Assembly: GCA_018436595.1 (NCBI GenBank)
Contig: JAHDLC010000036.1
Span: 1 to 64,000 of the forward strand
Length of the DNA stretch: 64,000 nucleotides
Direction of reading: 5' to 3'
From: Synergistaceae bacterium
GTDB taxonomy: Bacteria > Synergistota > Synergistia > Synergistales > Aminobacteriaceae
Shown one piece after another: positions 1 to 7,291 of this stretch. The notes beneath the pieces are model-generated. The model saw nothing but the letters and a program-made list of their open reading frames with translations. It made no database searches and had not been told where the DNA came from. Positions within the stretch are counted from its first letter, which is position 1; each line of letters opens with the position of its first letter. A program made the translations under genes and the position numbers.

Positions 1-341
1 CCGCCCCCGGCAGCCCCGCCCTTGACGCCGAAGCTGGGGCCGAGGGACGGTTCCCGTATGGCGAAACTCACCTTCTGACCCAGCTTCGCCAGGGCCTGGG
101 AAAGCCCCACGGTGGTGGTGGTCTTTCCCTCTCCGGCAGGAGTGGGGGTGATGGCGGTGACGAGGATAAGCTTTCCGTCGGGGTTGTTCTTCACCCGCTC
201 CCACACCGCCGGGGAGACCTTGGCCTTATATCTGCCGTAGAGTTCAAGGTCTTCCTCGCCGATGCCAAGTTTTTCCGCAATGTCAACTATAGGGCGGAGT
301 TTCGCGCTCTGGGCAATCTCTATGTCGCTCGGTACTTTCAT
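1..341 (-). CDS. fhs: Formate--tetrahydrofolate ligase, N-terminal part (cut by window edge)
   Basis: This gene encodes formyltetrahydrofolate synthetase, which joins formate to THF using ATP in the cytoplasm and feeds one-carbon metabolism. About 113 codons are visible. The protein starts [15 protein letters not shown], has the family N-terminus ([20 protein letters not shown]) and carries the ATP-binding segment [16 protein letters not shown], then runs off the window in [15 protein letters not shown]. The ATG at 341 is preceded by GGAGGA at a normal distance. It lies downstream of panB on the same strand, 157 nt away. PanB consumes methylene-THF, so the pairing makes metabolic sense. Only the N-terminus is seen, but the assignment is secure. 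Confidence 0.93.
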   Translation of the reverse strand, partial: MKVPSDIEIAQSAKLRPIVDIAEKLGIGEEDLELYGRYKAKVSPAVWERVKNNPDGKLILVTAITPTPAGEGKTTTTVGLSQALAKLGQKVSFAIREPSLGPSFGVKGGAAGG

Positions 342-498
342 CGATGATCCTCCTCATTCAGCACCCGCACGAAGGGGAAGTTAAAACAGCCGCAACGATA
401 CTGCCGGAAACAAGAATTCACAAAAATACACATTCTTCCCCTAAAAAGAGCCGAGAGAATATCTCTTTCTCCATGCCGCACTCTCCAAGGCTGTCCGT

Positions 499-1326
499 TT
501 ACCCGAGCTTCTTGATTTCCTCAGCTGAGAGCCCGCCAAAAGTGTGCTTCTCCTCGGGAAAACCTCCGTCCCGGACTTCGTTTTTGAATCGGCCGAGTGC
601 GCCGACGATTTCGTCGCCTATTTGAGCGTACTGCTTCACGAATTTCGGAAGAAATTGACTAAAAAGACCAAGCATGTCGTGAAAAACCAAGACCTGGCCG
701 TCACAAAACCGGCCTGCCCCGATGCCGATAACCGGAATGGCAAGCGCCTCGGAAATGGCTTGTCCCAAAGTTTCGGGAACACATTCCACTACGATGGAAA
801 AGGCTCCCGCATCCTCTATGGCCTTCGCTTCGTCAAGAATCCTTTTCGCGGCATCGAATCCCTTTCCCTGCACTTTGAATCCGCCAAGCATGGAGGCCGT
901 CTGAGGAGTCAGGCCAAGATGCCCCTGCACAGGAATTCCCGCCTCCACAATAGCTTTCACCACGTCGGGACGTCCGCCCTCAAGCTTAACCGCTTCGCAT
1001 CCGCCTTCTTTCATCAAACGGTTAGCGCTCGCCACTGCCTGGGGTATGCTTTCGTTGTAGGACCCGAAAACCATATCGCCCACCACGAGCGGCGTAGGAG
1101 CTCCTTTCACCACGGGACGAATATGGTGAATCATCTCGTCCGTGGTGAGGTTCACCGTTCCGGGATTCCCCAACATCGTCATTGAGAGGGAATCTCCGAC
1201 CAGAATAGCCTCTATTCCGGCTCTCTCTACAAGCACAGCCTGTGAGTAGTCATAGGCCGTCACCATGCTGATTTTCTCTTTTTTTCGCTTCATTTCCTGC
1301 AGATGCAGGGTCGTCACTTTCGCCAT
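499..1326 (-). CDS. panB: 3-methyl-2-oxobutanoate hydroxymethyltransferase
   Basis: The product is ketopantoate hydroxymethyltransferase, the first step of pantothenate and CoA synthesis. It transfers a hydroxymethyl group from methylene-THF to 2-oxoisovalerate. At 275 aa it has the usual family length. Recognisable TIM-barrel motifs are MVTAYDYSQA near the N-terminus, GDSLSMTMLG (metal and substrate loop), QGHLGLTPQ in the middle and GIGAGRFCDGQVLVFHDMLG near the C-terminus. An in-frame upstream codon at 1347 is possible, but the ATG at 1326 has a GGGAGT Shine-Dalgarno about 8 nt ahead and starts the conserved sequence. It overlaps the end of the IclR-type regulator gene by 13 nt, so the two are probably co-transcribed. 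No panC or panD is visible. Confidence 0.95.
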   Translation of the reverse strand: MAKVTTLHLQEMKRKKEKISMVTAYDYSQAVLVERAGIEAILVGDSLSMTMLGNPGTVNLTTDEMIHHIRPVVKGAPTPLVVGDMVFGSYNESIPQAVASANRLMKEGGCEAVKLEGGRPDVVKAIVEAGIPVQGHLGLTPQTASMLGGFKVQGKGFDAAKRILDEAKAIEDAGAFSIVVECVPETLGQAISEALAIPVIGIGAGRFCDGQVLVFHDMLGLFSQFLPKFVKQYAQIGDEIVGALGRFKNEVRDGGFPEEKHTFGGLSAEEIKKLG

Positions 1327-2138
1327 AAACAAGAACTCCCTTCGCAAAATTCGCTCCCCTTAAATCCGAGCGAACAGGAAAAACGATATGCCACATCCAT
1401 GAGAACTGCACACACTGAACCGATTTTCACTTCATCACCTGCATAGAGGTATTTCGGCAAAGCAACGCTCAATGCGGCCACTACATCGCCCGAACGGGAT
1501 CTGACAGGTACGCCAAGACAGAGAAGCCCCTCCACGAATTCTTCGTTGTCAAGGGAAAAACCGTCTTTCCGGATTTGCCGGAGTTCCTCCATTAGCTGAG
1601 GAAACTCCGTAATCGTCTTCTTTGTATATTTCACGAAAGGAGGCGGACCAACAATATCTGCCACCTCCCCCTCCGGGAGCCACGCCAAAAACGTTTTTCC
1701 CAAACCGGTGCAGTAGGTGGGGAATCGCTTCCCAACGGCAAGATCCACCTTTATGGTGGACTGACTCTCAATTTTATCGATGAAAATCACTTCGTTCCCG
1801 TCAAGAATGGCGAGATTGACGGCTTCATGGGTTTTCTCCGAAAGCTCCCGAAGAAAAGGAGCGGCCTGCTGCCGCAGCCCCAGCCGTTTGACAACATTAT
1901 TGCCGATCTCAAAAAAACGAAAACTATTCGAGTATTTGGGGTTCGAGGAATTCTGGGAAAGATAGCCGAGATGCCTAAGCGTCGAGGCGATACGATGAAC
2001 CGTGCTTCGCTCAAGCGACAACCGTCTGCTGATCTCCGCTATTCCAAGCTCCCCTGCCTCGTCCAAAAGCTCGATGATCGCAAAGGCCCTTTCGATGGAT
2101 TGTACGCCACTGAATTTTTGCATCGTCTTCTCTTTCAT
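1314..2138 (-). CDS. IclR family transcriptional regulator
   Basis: This is a 274-aa one-component regulator. An N-terminal winged helix-turn-helix (about residues 12-70: SIERAFAIIELLDE...LGIAEISRRLSLERSTVHRIASTLRHLGYL) is followed by an IclR effector domain (about 85-255, with IDKIESQSTIKV, TGLGKTFLAWL and RKDGFSLDNEEFVEGLLCLGVPV). The start at 2138 has GAGG 5 nt upstream; a second ATG at 2123 is possible. The gene lies directly downstream of the TRAP operon on the same strand and overlaps panB. IclR regulators often control a neighbouring transporter, so it may regulate the TRAP genes, but the ligand cannot be read from sequence. Confidence 0.92.
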   Translation of the reverse strand: MKEKTMQKFSGVQSIERAFAIIELLDEAGELGIAEISRRLSLERSTVHRIASTLRHLGYLSQNSSNPKYSNSFRFFEIGNNVVKRLGLRQQAAPFLRELSEKTHEAVNLAILDGNEVIFIDKIESQSTIKVDLAVGKRFPTYCTGLGKTFLAWLPEGEVADIVGPPPFVKYTKKTITEFPQLMEELRQIRKDGFSLDNEEFVEGLLCLGVPVRSRSGDVVAALSVALPKYLYAGDEVKIGSVCAVLMDVAYRFSCSLGFKGSEFCEGSSCLWRK

Positions 2139-2369
2139 GGAGACCTCACAAAATTAAGTGATGGCGAAAACATCCTTTTCCGATCACGTTACGAAATGCT
2201 GTTTCACGGAAATTTACCATAAACAGGACCGGCAATTGCGCATTTGCCTTGCATCCCCAACAGATTTTATGGGAAAAGAAAGGTGTCGTGCAAATGGGGG
2301 ACGAAGTCCTCACTCCGGAATTCTCCCTGGAATCACAACAACCGCCTTCAGAGAAGAAAATAGCTGATT

Positions 2370-2424
2370 CCCGAACACCGAAGGGAAAAATGGTCAGGGA
2401 CATTTCGTCTCTTCGGTGTTCGGG
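2370..2424. terminator. Long hairpin between dctQ and the IclR gene
   Basis: A perfect 14-bp inverted repeat is present: CCCGAACACCGAAG at 2370-2383 against CTTCGGTGTTCGGG at 2411-2424, with a 27-nt loop. It sits 25 nt past the end of dctQ, where the TRAP operon should end. There is no clean U-tract directly after the stem on the minus strand, so it may act as a 3' stabilising or attenuating structure rather than a classic terminator. Confidence 0.5.
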
Positions 2425-2448
2425 AGAGGCTGCATGCAGTACCCGAGG

Positions 2449-2940
2449 TCAGCAGCGATTCAGAAAGCTTTTGCTCACAAGGTCCCTGAGGACAAAAAAC
2501 GTCAACAGGACCATCCCTATAAAAAAGCCCAACGGAGAAACCCACGCAGGAGTGTTGCTTGTCGTTGTAATTTGCCCCGACAATACCTGCTGACGCATGA
2601 TCCCGAACAGATAAAACGCGACGGCGCCGGAAAATGACATCATCAAAAAACCCTGCAGAGCAGCGACTGGTCCGGCGAGTTTTTTCCCCTTCAGATAATC
2701 CTCCAGGAGCTCCAGTCTCATCAGTCCTCCATTGGCTCGATACAGCAACGCAGTACCAATGAAATAAGCCCACACGAAAACCGTGCGCAGAAGCTCGTCG
2801 CTCCATGCAATGGAAATTTGAAACACAAAGCGGGTTATGACGCCCAAGGTCACCAAAAGAATCGCCGTCAAGCCGGCAATGCCAAGGAGCAATTCTATTC
2901 CGGAAAAAAACAGGGAACTCCGTGGTTTATTGCAAGACAT
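2449..2940 (-). CDS. TRAP transporter small permease (DctQ family)
   Basis: This is the small membrane subunit of a tripartite ATP-independent periplasmic transporter. The 163-aa protein has four predicted membrane helices (about residues 12-34, 48-66, 90-110, 132-152) and the family pattern ITRFVFQISIAWSDELLRTVFVWAYFIGTA, in which W and E are conserved. It begins 4 nt after dctP ends, so the two genes are translated as a unit. The gene order on this strand is dctM, dctP, dctQ, which is less common than P-Q-M but known. The substrate is probably a carboxylate and is not determined by the sequence. Confidence 0.93.
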   Translation of the reverse strand: MSCNKPRSSLFFSGIELLLGIAGLTAILLVTLGVITRFVFQISIAWSDELLRTVFVWAYFIGTALLYRANGGLMRLELLEDYLKGKKLAGPVAALQGFLMMSFSGAVAFYLFGIMRQQVLSGQITTTSNTPAWVSPLGFFIGMVLLTFFVLRDLVSKSFLNRC

Positions 2941-2944
2941 CTTA

Positions 2945-3961
2945 TTACTTTAAGCCGGCAACAAAAGATTGTACCATCTTCAGATATTTATCATTTCCCG
3001 CCTGCTTTACAAAAGCGTCGTAAACAGGCTGCACAAGAGCGGCAAAAGCATTCCTGTCGGGATTTTCCTCTACAATAATGCCTTTTTCCTTGAGGAACGC
3101 CACATTATCCTTGTCACTGATGTCGTCAAGTTCGCGCTGGTAATCCCTGGCCTCTTTCGCTGCCCTCTCGACGGCGACCTTCTGACTCTCGTCGAGCCTG
3201 TCCCATGTCATCTTGCTGATCCCGAAAGGCATCGGAGTATAGGCGTGATTGGTCAGAGACAGGTATTTCTGGGCTTCATAGATCTTCGTGGAAACGATTT
3301 GGGCAAGGGTGTTTTCTTGGGCGTCCACAGTCCCCTGCTGAAGCGCCGTATAGACTTCCGTCATGTCGATGGCCATCGGGAGAGCACCGAAAGCTTTCCA
3401 TGTAAGCTGCTGCGTCGTGGACACAACGGTGCGGATCTTGAGTCCCTTCATATCTTCAGGAGTTACTATCGGTGCCCTGCTGTTCGTGACATGGCGAAGT
3501 CCGCTCTCCCAATAGCACAGCAGGACAATTCCCTTAGGCGTAAAAAGCGCCCGGATTTCGTCTCCCGGTACTCCGTCAAGCGTTTTACGAGCCTCTTCGT
3601 TGCTCTTAAAGACGTAGGGAAGTTCAAAAACCTGAATTTCGGGAACATAACCGGAAAAATACGACGTTCCCGTCGTCACTACATCGATCGTCCCCTGAGC
3701 CATTCCCTCGACACACGCCGTCAGCGTCCCCAGGTCTGCGTCGAAAAACGGATCCACCGTGATCGTTCCATTCGAATATGCTGCGACCTTTTCCGCAAAA
3801 ACCTTCAACGCCTTGCCGCTGGGACTTCCCTCAGGAAGCCCGGCGCACACCGCCGTCATTTTCAGCGGGGCTGCCGCAGCACTGGAGGCGGAATAATGCC
3901 CCCATCCCAAAACCACCGCAACGACAAGCGCAAACGCAAACAGCTTCCTCAAATTCTTCAT
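2945..3961 (-). CDS. TRAP transporter substrate-binding protein (DctP family)
   Basis: This periplasmic binding protein delivers its ligand to the DctQM permease. It is 338 aa with an N-terminal signal peptide (about residues 1-29: KNLRK, hydrophobic core, then SSAAAAP). Typical DctP features are AEKVAAYSNGTITVDPFFDADLGTL, GLKIRTVVSTTQQLTWKAFGALPMAIDMTEVYTALQQGTVDAQENTL and a helical C-terminus. The conserved Arg in KIRTV normally binds the ligand carboxylate. Of two close ATGs, 3961 is chosen because GGAGG lies 9 nt upstream, whereas it directly abuts the ATG at 3970. It sits between the genes for the large and small permeases. Confidence 0.94.
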   Translation of the reverse strand: MKNLRKLFAFALVVAVVLGWGHYSASSAAAAPLKMTAVCAGLPEGSPSGKALKVFAEKVAAYSNGTITVDPFFDADLGTLTACVEGMAQGTIDVVTTGTSYFSGYVPEIQVFELPYVFKSNEEARKTLDGVPGDEIRALFTPKGIVLLCYWESGLRHVTNSRAPIVTPEDMKGLKIRTVVSTTQQLTWKAFGALPMAIDMTEVYTALQQGTVDAQENTLAQIVSTKIYEAQKYLSLTNHAYTPMPFGISKMTWDRLDESQKVAVERAAKEARDYQRELDDISDKDNVAFLKEKGIIVEENPDRNAFAALVQPVYDAFVKQAGNDKYLKMVQSFVAGLK

Positions 3962-3995
3962 TCCTTTCATCCTCCCTTTTTGTATTTTTTCAGCG

Positions 3996-5276
3996 CTATC
4001 TGGCCGAAAAACCTGGCAAAAACATAGAAATAGCAGGAACGAACGTGACCAGCACAAGCCCCGCCACAGTAACGAGGATGAACGGCCACACCTCTTTTAT
4101 GACTGCATATGTTGGTCGATTGCCTATGGAAGAAGCCATGAACAGATTCAGTCCCAGGGGAGGGGTGATAAGCCCCACACATGTGGCAGACACCATAATG
4201 GCTCCGAAATGTACCGGAGAGATCCCGAATTTAATGGCGGCAGGAACAAAAATCGGCGTAAATATCGTTACGATTGGAATAGAGTCGATAAAACATCCGG
4301 CAACAAGCAAAATAACTGTAACCAGCAGTAAAAAAACCACGGGGCTCGTGGTAAAGCCAAGAAAGAAAGACGCAATTTTCATCGGGATCCGCTCTCTCGT
4401 CAAAACCCAGGCAAAGGCCCCGGACGCCCCGACGATAAACATGATGCCTCCCGCATCCCGCATTGCTTTGGCGAGAACCGTAAACACCGTTCTGAAAGTT
4501 ATTTCCTTATAAATAAACAATCCCACTATCAGGGAATAAAAACAGGAAATTCCGGCAGCTTCAGTGGGAGTGAACACTCCGGAGTAAATTCCCCCCAGAA
4601 TGATCAACGGAGAAAGTATGGCCCATATGGACTCCCGGAAATTATGCCAGACATTCTTCAGACTGAACGAACCCTCTCCCCTGAAATTCCTCTTCCTGCA
4701 AATATAAATCGCCATCAAAGCGACCAACAAGGCCTGAATCAGTCCGGGACCGACCCCGGCGAGCAACATGTCGCTCACTGACTGGTTAGCTGCGATACCA
4801 TACAGAACCATGACTATCGACGGAGGAATCAGAGGTCCGAAAATGCCTGCTGTTGCCTGAAGGGCACAGGAAAAATCCTTGTTGTACCCGGAAGCGATCA
4901 TGGACGGAATCATGATTCCGCCGACCGCTGCGGTAGCCGCAACCCCCGATCCCGTCATGGCCGCAAAAAAAACACTCGCTACGATAACGGCCAATGCTAG
5001 CCCTCCGGTAAAGTGACCCACGAGAGACTTGGCAAAAGCTACAATACGCCTGGAAATACCCCCAAACTCCATAAGCACTCCCGCCATGACAAAAAACGGC
5101 ACGGCCATGAGGCTGAACTTATCCACATTTGCAAGGATTTGCTGCGCAACTATTACAGGCGAAATGGACGTCAGGAAGAAAACGTACAAAAAAGCCGTCC
5201 CTCCTAGACAAAGCGCAATAGGCAAACCGACAAAGAGCATTCCGAAAAACGACGCCATCAGAAAAACCGTGGACAA
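3996..5276 (-). CDS. TRAP transporter large permease (DctM family)
   Basis: This is the large membrane subunit that carries the sodium-coupled transport path. It has about 426 aa and roughly 12 hydrophobic segments. Family landmarks are VGLPIALCLGG near the start, ATAAVGGIMIPSMI, FGPLIPPSIVMVLYG, the GIYSGVFTPTEAAG motif and, near the C-terminus, VGLITPPLGLNLFMASS. The start is uncertain. A GTG at 5306 opens the frame, but a TTG at 5276 sits 7 nt after a strong GGAGG and gives the N-terminal length usual for DctM. It is the first gene of the TRAP operon. Upstream lies a palindromic site and then the insertion element. Confidence 0.93.
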   Translation of the reverse strand: MSTVFLMASFFGMLFVGLPIALCLGGTAFLYVFFLTSISPVIVAQQILANVDKFSLMAVPFFVMAGVLMEFGGISRRIVAFAKSLVGHFTGGLALAVIVASVFFAAMTGSGVAATAAVGGIMIPSMIASGYNKDFSCALQATAGIFGPLIPPSIVMVLYGIAANQSVSDMLLAGVGPGLIQALLVALMAIYICRKRNFRGEGSFSLKNVWHNFRESIWAILSPLIILGGIYSGVFTPTEAAGISCFYSLIVGLFIYKEITFRTVFTVLAKAMRDAGGIMFIVGASGAFAWVLTRERIPMKIASFFLGFTTSPVVFLLLVTVILLVAGCFIDSIPIVTIFTPIFVPAAIKFGISPVHFGAIMVSATCVGLITPPLGLNLFMASSIGNRPTYAVIKEVWPFILVTVAGLVLVTFVPAISMFLPGFSAR

Positions 5277-5638
5277 AAACACCCCTCCTACCGACTTAAT
5301 ATTCACTAGGCCGCAATGCTTCAGGACATTTACGCGATTGCTTTTTTCGATATTGACTTCATTCCTATCAGGTTCAAGGCCGACATCAGAGAGCTTCCAC
5401 TAAAAAAACGCTCTCCAACCAGCTTCAACACACACTTAACCCCAAGACCCTCCCGGAACCATCCGCAGCTTCTCGGGCTATTCAAATGAGAGAGATACAG
5501 ATCGCAGTTTTCCGATACTTCGTACCGGGAAAATAAAAATCCCGCATTGTGGGATATTATTCAGTATTATGGAACTTTTTTCAAAGCAGGGTCATTATAG
5601 AAGAGATGCCTCTTTTGTCAATCTCGATTTTTAGGACC
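5277..5638. other. Intergenic region upstream of the TRAP operon
   Basis: This stretch holds no convincing gene. It is more AT-rich than its surroundings and should contain the TRAP promoter on the minus strand. A 17-bp palindrome lies at 5539-5555, annotated separately. The IS1182-like element begins at the CTAG just past this region, so any control sequence further upstream has been separated from the operon by about 2.9 kb. Confidence 0.6.
5539..5555. promoter_or_regulatory. Palindromic operator candidate upstream of TRAP operon
   Basis: ATCCCGCATTGTGGGAT is an inverted repeat of ATCCCGCA around a central T, with one mismatch. It lies about 260 nt upstream of dctM, between the IS element and the operon. 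IclR-family regulators bind short palindromes, and an IclR gene closes this operon, so it is a reasonable target. No second copy was found upstream of the IclR gene. Confidence 0.4.
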
Positions 5639-6140
5639 CTAGGAGCCTGTCGGACTGGCCTTCAAAACTCCGTCTCATGAGCTCCATCTGCTCCGGAGTT
5701 CATAACTTCCAGGATACGAAAGCGTCATTTTAAACGCTCCGGGGGGAGAAGTTTCACCTCCGGGGCGTTTTCCCTTTTACGATGTCCGAATTATGTGCAT
5801 TCTCTTCACGTTGTACGCCATGCACACCAATGTCCATTCACCCTTCGCTTTCTTCAGACCTCGAAGGAGAAACCGCCTGAAATTCAACACCTCTTTTATG
5901 ATCCCGAACACCGGCTCGACCACGCCCTTGCGCTTCCCGTACTCCGCTCTTCCACCGGCCGTCTTCAGCCTGGCCTTCATGCGGTCCATGGAGTTGTCCG
6001 CAGTTTGTCCGCACTCAGACTCCGTCGAACACGGCGCCTCCTTATTCCGGGAGACAAGCTCCAAATCTCCTGCCCTGCCCCCGATTTGATGGACAGTATA
6101 AAGAGACGATATACTGGAGATCAGAGAGGGGCTGCAGAAG

Positions 6141-6428
6141 ATGGGCAAATATTACACGCCGGATTTCAAGCTTGAAGCGGTAAAGAGGGTACAGAGGACA
6201 GGGGAGCCGGTTTCAAAGGTAGCGGAAGAGCTCGGGATCAACCCGAACACCCTTCACGGATGGATGAAGCGTATCCGTGAGCATCCCGAAGGGCCGTTTC
6301 CGGGCAGCGGCAAACTGTCGCCTGAAGACGACCGGCTGAGAAAGCTGGAGCGGGAAAACCGTGACCTTCGGGAAGAGGTAGAAATCCTAAAAAAAGCGGC
6401 GGTGTACTTCGCAAAGAACCAGAAATAA
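6141..6428 (+). CDS. IS3-family transposase OrfA (HTH protein)
   Basis: This is the 95-aa DNA-binding subunit of the nested IS3 element. It has a helix-turn-helix of the HTH_Tnp_1 type (YTPDFKLEAVKRVQRTGEPVSKVAEELGINPNTLHGWMKR, about residues 4-45) and a C-terminal leucine-zipper-like coiled coil (ERENRDLREEVEILKKAA). Near its end the A7 tract at 6389-6395 can shift ribosomes by -1 into the orfB frame, giving the OrfAB transposase. Both parts look intact, so this copy may still be active. Confidence 0.92.
   Translation: MGKYYTPDFKLEAVKRVQRTGEPVSKVAEELGINPNTLHGWMKRIREHPEGPFPGSGKLSPEDDRLRKLERENRDLREEVEILKKAAVYFAKNQK
6387..6396 (+). promoter_or_regulatory. Programmed -1 frameshift site of the IS3 element
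   Basis: CTAAAAAAAG lies 33 nt before the orfA stop. Reading CTA AAA AAA in the orfA frame and slipping back one base at the A-run continues with AGC GGC GGT into the orfB frame, which stays open through the GTG at 6470. A6-7G slippery runs at this place are the known mechanism for making IS3 OrfAB. Confidence 0.8.
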
Positions 6429-6469
6429 AGAGGTTCGAGTTTATCCGCACCAACCGCTGCAGATACCGG

Positions 6470-7291
6470 GTGGCGAAGCTGTGTAAACTGCTCGAGGTTT
6501 CCAGGAGCGGATATTACGCATGGGAAAAACGCCCGGAGAGTTCACGGAAGAAAGAGAATGAAGAACTGCTGGCGCTGATGAAGAAACTCCATGGGAAGCA
6601 CAGGGGAGTCTATGGAAGCCGGAAGATGAAGAAAGCCCTGGAAAAGGAGGGCTGGAAAGTAAATCACAAGAGAGTAGAGCGGCTGATGAAGGCCGGAGGG
6701 CTTCGGTCCCGGCTCTCTGTGAAATACAAGGCGACGACGAACTCGAAGCACACCCTGCCGGTGGCGGAGAACCTGTTGAACCGTCAATTCACGGCGGCGA
6801 AGCCTGGGGAAAAGATGGTATCGGATATAACGTATATCCGGACGGACGAAGGGTGGCTATATGCCGCAGCAGTTCTCGACCTGTACGGGCAGAAAGTCAT
6901 CGGCCTGTCCATGGGCGAGAGGATGACCAAAGAGCTGGTCCTGAAGGCGCTGGATGAGGCGTACATGCGTTCCGGAAGGCCGAAGGGTGCGCTGATACAT
7001 TCAGACCGTGGCAGCCAGTATTGCTCCCATGAATACTGGAAGAGGATTGAGAAGTATGGCTTGGTGTGCAGCATGTCGAGAAAGGGGAACTGCTGGGACA
7101 ACGCCCCGATGGAGGCCTTTTGGGGCAAGCTGAAATATGAATGGCTTGAGGGCCGGCGGTTCCGGACGCGGGAAGAAGCCCGGGCGGCGGTGTTCGAATA
7201 TGTGGAGATTTTTTACAACCGCTGCCGGCTCCATGCCTCGAACGGATATCTCACGCCTGAAGAATACTGGCGTTTGGGAAAGGCCGTATAG
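6470..7291 (+). CDS. IS3-family transposase OrfB (DDE integrase domain)
   Basis: This is the catalytic part of the IS3 transposase, 273 aa from the GTG at 6470 and longer when made as an OrfAB fusion from the frameshift at about 6395. It has the HTH_21 segment (HGKHRGVYGSRKMKKALEKEG), then an rve integrase core with all three acidic residues in place: Asp in SDITYI, Asp in HSDRGSQY and Glu in NAPMEAFWGKLK. The C-terminal RCRLHASNGYLTPEEYW is typical of the IS3/IS150 group. There is no stop or deletion, so it should be functional. Confidence 0.93.
   Translation: MAKLCKLLEVSRSGYYAWEKRPESSRKKENEELLALMKKLHGKHRGVYGSRKMKKALEKEGWKVNHKRVERLMKAGGLRSRLSVKYKATTNSKHTLPVAENLLNRQFTAAKPGEKMVSDITYIRTDEGWLYAAAVLDLYGQKVIGLSMGERMTKELVLKALDEAYMRSGRPKGALIHSDRGSQYCSHEYWKRIEKYGLVCSMSRKGNCWDNAPMEAFWGKLKYEWLEGRRFRTREEARAAVFEYVEIFYNRCRLHASNGYLTPEEYWRLGKAV

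Noticed and set aside
499-1185. Plus-strand ORFs opposite panB
   Set aside because: They have no RBS or domain and lie inside a fully conserved panB on the other strand.
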